Source of the DNA: Caryophanales bacterium UBA1709
GTDB taxonomy: Bacteria; Bacillota_I; Bacilli_A; RFN20; UBA1709
DNA length: 46,850 nt
Assembly: GCA_002317215.1 (NCBI GenBank)
Contig: DCJD01000018.1
Location: forward strand, 1 to 46,850
Direction of reading: 5' to 3'
Shown here: in pieces, positions 43,240 through 46,850 of the stretch
How the letters are laid out: each line of letters begins with the position of its first letter
How positions within the stretch are numbered: the first letter of the stretch is position 1
Position numbers and translations under genes: made by a program
The notes under the pieces: generated by a model
The model's database searches: none
What the model saw: the letters and a program-made list of their open reading frames with translations, nothing else
What the model was told of the DNA's origin: nothing

Positions 43240-43812
43240 CTAATAAGTTAGTTTTTCAACGTCTTCATAAGGGAATGTCATTGATGCAAGTGTACCCATC
43301 ATTAATAGTTCAACTTTAACTTGATTAGTATCCTTAAATACTTCAATAACAACACCTCTTTGCCCTTGATAAACGCCTTTAACAATCTTAACTTCATCTT
43401 TAACGCTATAGATACAATCATCAACGTATCTACCGGCCATTCTTAAGATTCTAGACATCTCTTTATCAGGTACTGGAGTAGGTTTTGTACCCTTACCACT
43501 ACTACCAACAATACCAGTAACTCCTGGAGTATTTCTAACAACGAACCAAGAATCATCATCCATTTCCATTAATACGAAAATAAATCTTGGATATTTATTT
43601 TTGGTTTTAGTTTCACCAGTTGGTTCACCTTTTTTAAGAACAGGAACTTCCTCTTCAACAACAATTGCATCAAAGATTTTGTTTTGTTGGTTCATTGAGT
43701 TAATACGAGTAATAATGTTTTCTGCAACACTCTTTTCTTGTCCGGATTGAGTAGTTACAACATACCATCTTGCTCTCTTATTAGCTAAGTTTTTAATTTC
43801 TATTGCTTCCAT
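43240..43812 (-). CDS. nusG: Transcription elongation/antitermination factor NusG
   Basis: 190-residue protein with an NGN domain (RARWYVVTTQSGQEKSVAENI, then YPRFIFVLMEMDDDSWFVVRNTPGVTGIVG in parts) and a C-terminal KOW domain (VKDEVKIVKGVYQGQRGVVIEV). Start is ATG 43810-43812 behind GTAGGTG. An upstream GTG is part of that SD. Directly follows secE (14 nt). Confidence 0.98.
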   Translation of the reverse strand: MEAIEIKNLANKRARWYVVTTQSGQEKSVAENIITRINSMNQQNKIFDAIVVEEEVPVLKKGEPTGETKTKNKYPRFIFVLMEMDDDSWFVVRNTPGVTGIVGSSGKGTKPTPVPDKEMSRILRMAGRYVDDCIYSVKDEVKIVKGVYQGQRGVVIEVFKDTNQVKVELLMMGTLASMTFPYEDVEKLTY

Positions 43813-43826
43813 TTTAATCACCTACA

Positions 43827-44009
43827 TTAATGAAATTCTAGAGCTTGTAATAATCTAATTACTAATGCATCAGATAGCATTAAGAATAATGCAAAGAAAA
43901 TAGTATAAGCTAAAACAACAAAGATTGAAGATCTTAATTCTTCTCCCTTACACCATCTTACTCTTTTTCCTTCGGAAATAACTCCTTTGATATATCTTTT
44001 AAATTTCAT
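43827..44009 (-). CDS. secE: Preprotein translocase subunit SecE
   Basis: 60-residue single-span membrane protein of the SecYEG channel. An amphipathic N-terminal part (KFKRYIKGVISEGKRVRW) precedes one transmembrane helix (about 30-52). Start is ATG 44007-44009 with SD AGGTG that overlaps the rpmG stop codon. The upstream GTG is rejected. The order rpmG-secE-nusG supports the call. Confidence 0.96.
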   Translation of the reverse strand: MKFKRYIKGVISEGKRVRWCKGEELRSSIFVVLAYTIFFALFLMLSDALVIRLLQALEFH

Positions 44010-44018
44010 AACAATCAC

Positions 44019-44168
44019 CTATTTGCTTTCTTTATGAATTGTATAAGTATTGCATTTTTTGCAAAACTTTTTTAACTCAAGTCGCTTATTAGATTGGAAC
44101 TTTATTCTAGTAGTTACATAGTTTCTTGATAAACATTCGCTACATACTAATATTACTTTTTCACGCAT
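44019..44168 (-). CDS. rpmG: 50S ribosomal protein L33
   Basis: 49-residue protein translated from the minus strand: starts [12 protein letters not shown], has [11 protein letters not shown] and ends [14 protein letters not shown]. Both CxxC pairs are present, so it is the zinc-binding form. SD AAGGTGG at 9-nt spacing. First gene of rpmG-secE-nusG, as in B. subtilis rpmGB-secE-nusG. Its TAG stop lies in the secE SD, so the genes are tightly coupled. Confidence 0.97.
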   Translation of the reverse strand: MREKVILVCSECLSRNYVTTRIKFQSNKRLELKKFCKKCNTYTIHKESK

Positions 44169-44192
44169 CTAAAAAACCACCTTTGCTATAAA

Positions 44193-44221
44193 ATATTAGC
44201 ATATTTTATATATACATGCAA
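44193..44221 (-). promoter_or_regulatory. rpmG-secE-nusG promoter, extended -10
   Basis: Minus strand TTGCAT (44216-44221), 17-nt spacer ending TGC, TAATAT (44193-44198). Confidence 0.8.
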
Positions 44222-44222
44222 T

Positions 44223-44246
44223 AAAAAAGGCAGTTATTTAACTACC
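44223..44246 (-). terminator. Terminator of the MATE-SDR-NifU-like unit
   Basis: 7-8-bp stem GGTAGTT/AACTGCC with one G-T pair and a 4-nt loop (44229-44235 with 44240-44246) followed on the minus strand by TTTTTTATT. The stem contains the last codons and stop of the NifU-like gene. Confidence 0.85.
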
Positions 44247-44464
44247 TCTACTTTAACAACTCCAGGTACTTCTTCTTGAAGTAGCATTTCAACTCCATTG
44301 CTTATTGTATCATCTAAAAATAAGCAATCTTGACATGCTCCATGCATTCTTATTGTTACAACACCATCCTTGTAATCAACAAGTTCAATATCTCCACCAT
44401 CTTTTTGGATAAATGGTCTTATTTTATCTAGTGTTTCGTTAATTTGTTTAATAATTTCTTCCAT
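44234..44464 (-). CDS. NifU C-terminal-domain (Nfu-type) Fe-S scaffold protein
   Basis: 76-residue protein equal to the NifU C-terminal domain alone. FIQKDGGDIELVDY near the N-terminus and the cluster-binding CxxC in HGACQDCLFLDD (about 41-52) are diagnostic. Such Nfu proteins carry a bridging Fe-S cluster for delivery to clients. Downstream of the SDR gene with a 25-nt gap. The SD (GGAG) is about 14 nt from the ATG, rather far. The terminator is built into its 3' end. Confidence 0.93.
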   Translation of the reverse strand: MEEIIKQINETLDKIRPFIQKDGGDIELVDYKDGVVTIRMHGACQDCLFLDDTISNGVEMLLQEEVPGVVKVEVVK

Positions 44465-44489
44465 ATAAATATCTTACTCCATTTTTATA

Positions 44490-45389
44490 CTATTTTCCAT
44501 TTAATAATTCATTCGTTAGATTAATGGTGTTTTTATAATTTCTAATACATCTATTAATAATTTTCATTTTTCTTGGATATCCCTTTAATTTAATAAATCT
44601 AGATGGTCCATAAAACCCAGATTCGTTTGATAAAGCCATAAAACAAGACAAACTTCCAACTTCTAAACTATTTAAGAAAACATTCATAAATATCTTAGCT
44701 AATTTCTTAAACCATTTATATTTATATCCATTCTCAATAATGTAAGTATAGCAAGCTCCGGGATGAACCAAAGAGACTTTAATATTAGAATTACTTAAAT
44801 TATCTAATAAATAGAAATAGTAATGTAGGAGAGCGTTTTTGCTTCTTCCATACATCTTCATCATACTACATTTATCATCCATTAATTTATCTTTTCTAAC
44901 TCTAAAAACTAATCCAGTTACTGAACTTGTAAGTACTAAATCAACTTTATGATTTAATGATTGTAGATAATTAATAATGATATTTGTTAAGTAATAAGTA
45001 CCAATATAATTAGTCCCAAATACAAGATCATAACCTTGTTTTGTTAACTTGTTTTTGATTCTAAATATACCAGCATTATTATAAAATACATCAATATCTA
45101 AATGGTCATTTTGAATGCTCTGGACAAATTCTTCTATGCTATTAAAATCACTTATATCTAACTTATAGATTTTAATATTATAAGAAGGATTAATTTTTAA
45201 TAATTCATCTTTAATTTTATTCCCTTTATCTAAGTTTCTAATTGCCATTATGATATTAGCTCCTTTAGATAAAGCAATCTTACTAAATTCAAGTCCAATT
45301 CCACTACTTGCACCAGTAACTAAAATATTCTTATTCTTTAAAGAATAAGTAATATTTTTATTAAACCACTTATTAGTTTTATTAGTCAT
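44490..45389 (-). CDS. Short-chain dehydrogenase/reductase
   Basis: 299-residue SDR. Cofactor motif TGASSGIG (about 25-32), NNAG (about 104-107), catalytic Ser in LTSSVTG (about 158) and YGRSK (about 183-187) are all present. The sequence resembles the retinol-dehydrogenase/protochlorophyllide-reductase-like branch. Substrate unknown. Its ATG starts one base after the MATE stop (TAATATG) with no good SD, so it depends on termination-reinitiation from the MATE gene. Confidence 0.9.
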   Translation of the reverse strand: MTNKTNKWFNKNITYSLKNKNILVTGASSGIGLEFSKIALSKGANIIMAIRNLDKGNKIKDELLKINPSYNIKIYKLDISDFNSIEEFVQSIQNDHLDIDVFYNNAGIFRIKNKLTKQGYDLVFGTNYIGTYYLTNIIINYLQSLNHKVDLVLTSSVTGLVFRVRKDKLMDDKCSMMKMYGRSKNALLHYYFYLLDNLSNSNIKVSLVHPGACYTYIIENGYKYKWFKKLAKIFMNVFLNSLEVGSLSCFMALSNESGFYGPSRFIKLKGYPRKMKIINRCIRNYKNTINLTNELLNGK

Positions 45390-45390
45390 A

Positions 45391-46779
45391 TTAAACTAAA
45401 TCTATCTTTCTTTGAAACCCATTTAATAAAAGAATAGCAGGGATATCACTTAAAGCTTCTGAAACAACAATACTTAATACTAGACCGTTTATACCAAATA
45501 AAGAATCTAATATATACATCATAGGGATATATATTAGTAATATTCTTATACCAGCATGAATAAAAGTTCCTTTTCCATCTCCCATTGCTTGCATGCTATA
45601 TGAAGAATGGAAATTAATAAACTGGAATGGAGAAGCAAAACAACGTATTGCTAAATATAAAGCGGCATAATTAACTACAACTAAGCTATCTTCTACATTA
45701 CCAGTATCTGTTGCTAAAAATAGTTCACATATAGAAGTAGCAAATAAACAATATAATAGAACTCCACAAGCTGCAAATGATAAACCATATAATCTAACTA
45801 GATTAATAGTTTTCTTTCTCCTTTGTTCATTCTTAGAAGCATAATTATAAGCCACTATTGGTAACATTCCTTGACATAAACCCATATTAATAGCATTAGG
45901 TAATCTTTCTGATTTCATAACAATTCCTATAGCTGCTAATTCTAAATCTCCATGGCTACTTGCTAATTGATTTAAAACAATATTGCCAATATCAAACATT
46001 AAAGTTAATGCTGCACTTGGTAATCCAACACTAAATAATTCTAAGTAATCTATCTTTCTAACATCTTTAATTAATCTAGGAACTAAAGATAACGATGATA
46101 CTTTTGATTTCTTAATAACAACAATCAATAAGAAAATTAAAGAGATGCAATTAGCTATCAAAGTTGCCATTCCAGCCCCTATTACCTCGCTTCCTTTTGG
46201 CAATAAGACAAACATAAATAAAGGATCTAAGGCAATATTTAATATTCCACCCATTGATAAACCAAAACTTGCATGTGTAGAATAACCATTATTACGTAAG
46301 ATATGGGCAAGTACCATACATAAAACAATCGGTACTCCTCCTAAAATAACAACATAAGTAACATATTGTTTAGCATATATTAATGTATTACTACTGGCCC
46401 CTAGCCAAGTAAGAATTGGATCTAAGAATATAAGTACTATTAAAGAATATATTAAACTAGTAGCTAATGCTCCATAGAAAGAAAAACTGGAAACATTTTT
46501 AGCATATTTGTCTTCTTTTCTACCAATTAATCGAGCAATTAAACTTCCTCCTCCTATTCCAAATAGGTTTCCGAAAGTTACTGTAAACATATATACCGTA
46601 AAAGAGATGGTTAAAGCACTAACCATAAAAGGATTACCAGTTCGACCAATGAAAATAGTATCAACAATATTGTAAATTAGATTAATTAATTGACTAATAA
46701 TTGTTGGAATTGCCATTATTGCAATGGCTTTTGGAATTGGTAAAGATTCGAATATCTCTTTTTTACTAACATTTTTCAT
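45391..46779 (-). CDS. MATE-family multidrug/sodium antiporter
   Basis: 462-residue protein with about 12 membrane segments in two halves. The family pattern appears in PKAIAIMAIPTIISQLINLIYNIVDTIFIG (read in parts, about 16-45), GIGGGSLIARLIGRK and GLCQGMLPIVAYNYASK (second half, about 302-318). Likely exports cationic or organic toxins with Na+ or H+. First gene of the MATE-SDR-NifU unit. The ATG has no SD and TATAAT ends 9 nt upstream. Confidence 0.92.
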   Translation of the reverse strand: MKNVSKKEIFESLPIPKAIAIMAIPTIISQLINLIYNIVDTIFIGRTGNPFMVSALTISFTVYMFTVTFGNLFGIGGGSLIARLIGRKEDKYAKNVSSFSFYGALATSLIYSLIVLIFLDPILTWLGASSNTLIYAKQYVTYVVILGGVPIVLCMVLAHILRNNGYSTHASFGLSMGGILNIALDPLFMFVLLPKGSEVIGAGMATLIANCISLIFLLIVVIKKSKVSSLSLVPRLIKDVRKIDYLELFSVGLPSAALTLMFDIGNIVLNQLASSHGDLELAAIGIVMKSERLPNAINMGLCQGMLPIVAYNYASKNEQRRKKTINLVRLYGLSFAACGVLLYCLFATSICELFLATDTGNVEDSLVVVNYAALYLAIRCFASPFQFINFHSSYSMQAMGDGKGTFIHAGIRILLIYIPMMYILDSLFGINGLVLSIVVSEALSDIPAILLLNGFQRKIDLV

Positions 46780-46788
46780 AACTTAAAA

Positions 46789-46794
46789 ATTATA
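46789..46794 (-). promoter_or_regulatory. -10 box of a probable leaderless MATE transcript
   Basis: Perfect TATAAT 9 nt before the ATG, the same spacing as at the HAD gene. No good -35. Confidence 0.5.
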
Positions 46795-46814
46795 CTACTT
46801 ATCTTATATATTAA

Positions 46815-46842
46815 AAAGATTGATAATAAAATATCAATCTTT
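46815..46842 (-). terminator. Terminator of a gene beyond the right edge
   Basis: Perfect 11-bp stem AAAGATTGATA/TATCAATCTTT with a 6-nt loop. The minus strand continues with TTAATATATAAG. It probably ends a minus-strand transcript entering from outside the window. Confidence 0.7.
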
Positions 46843-46850
46843 ATTTATTA

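Noticed and set aside
1..46850. Mycoplasma-type code (UGA as Trp)
   Set aside because: Trp residues in conserved positions are TGG, and rnhB and rimM end at TGA in the correct places.
1..46850. Phage, transposon, CRISPR or defence island
   Set aside because: No transposase, integrase, cas-like protein, spaced repeats or terminal inverted repeats were found, and gene order is ancestral.

Overview
The window is about 46.9 kb of low-G+C DNA (roughly 30% G+C by eye) from a small-genome Gram-positive-type bacterium. Gene content and order are those of class Bacilli: rpmB/yloU-fakA-plsX-rnc-ftsY-ylxM-ffh-rpsP-khpA-rimM-trmD-rplS-lepB-rbgA-rnhB-dprA-topA, and rpmG-secE-nusG-rplK-rplA-rplJ-rplL-methyltransferase-rpoB-rpoC. 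UGA is a stop codon (rnhB and rimM end in TGA) and Trp is TGG, so this is not a code-4 Mycoplasma. Missing fab genes, acpP and smc at their usual place, and isolated whiA and cdaA, suggest an uncultured, reduced Bacilli/Mollicutes-related lineage (RF39-, Acholeplasma- or Erysipelotrichales-like). That placement is inference. I see no phage, insertion sequence, CRISPR array, toxin-antitoxin pair or defence island.

Layout. 1-12.9 kb (minus strand): lipid precursor, SRP, ribosome maturation and tRNA methylation genes ending with topA, which runs off the left edge. 12.9-16.6 kb: rpmB, an S66 peptidase, a HAD phosphatase and a TGS-nucleoside kinase fusion. 16.6-23.1 kb (minus): prmC-prfA-XRE-whiA, a cation exporter, yebC, a TPP-riboswitch-controlled thiT, and ung. 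23.2-26.3 kb (plus): an ECF S component, a zinc-ribbon acyltransferase and a glutamate symporter. 26.3-31.6 kb: cysS-rlmB-sigH-like operon, PAP2 and SPFH membrane proteins, and cdaA. 31.7-31.9 kb: tRNA-Thr(CGU) and tRNA-Val(GAC). 32-44.2 kb (minus): the RNA polymerase/ribosomal-protein cluster with L10 and probable L1 leaders. 44.2-46.8 kb: NifU-like, SDR and MATE genes.

How the genes work together: most serve core gene expression (transcription, ribosome assembly, translation termination, SRP targeting), with membrane lipid entry (FakA, PlsX, acyltransferase) and vitamin uptake by ECF S components whose energising module is not in the window.

No new multi-gene system is obvious. The most interesting signals are regulatory. 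(1) Several genes start 6-9 nt downstream of a -10 hexamer and lack a Shine-Dalgarno (SD) sequence, which predicts leaderless mRNAs in an otherwise SD-rich genome. (2) A short cysS leader can form mutually exclusive hairpins. (3) Terminator-like hairpins share their 3' arm with the -35 box of the next promoter. (4) Ribosomal-protein promoters share a TGnTAATAT -10 and a GC dinucleotide at the predicted start. (5) A nested inverted repeat fills the rpoB leader. There is no gene-free stretch longer than 300 bases.
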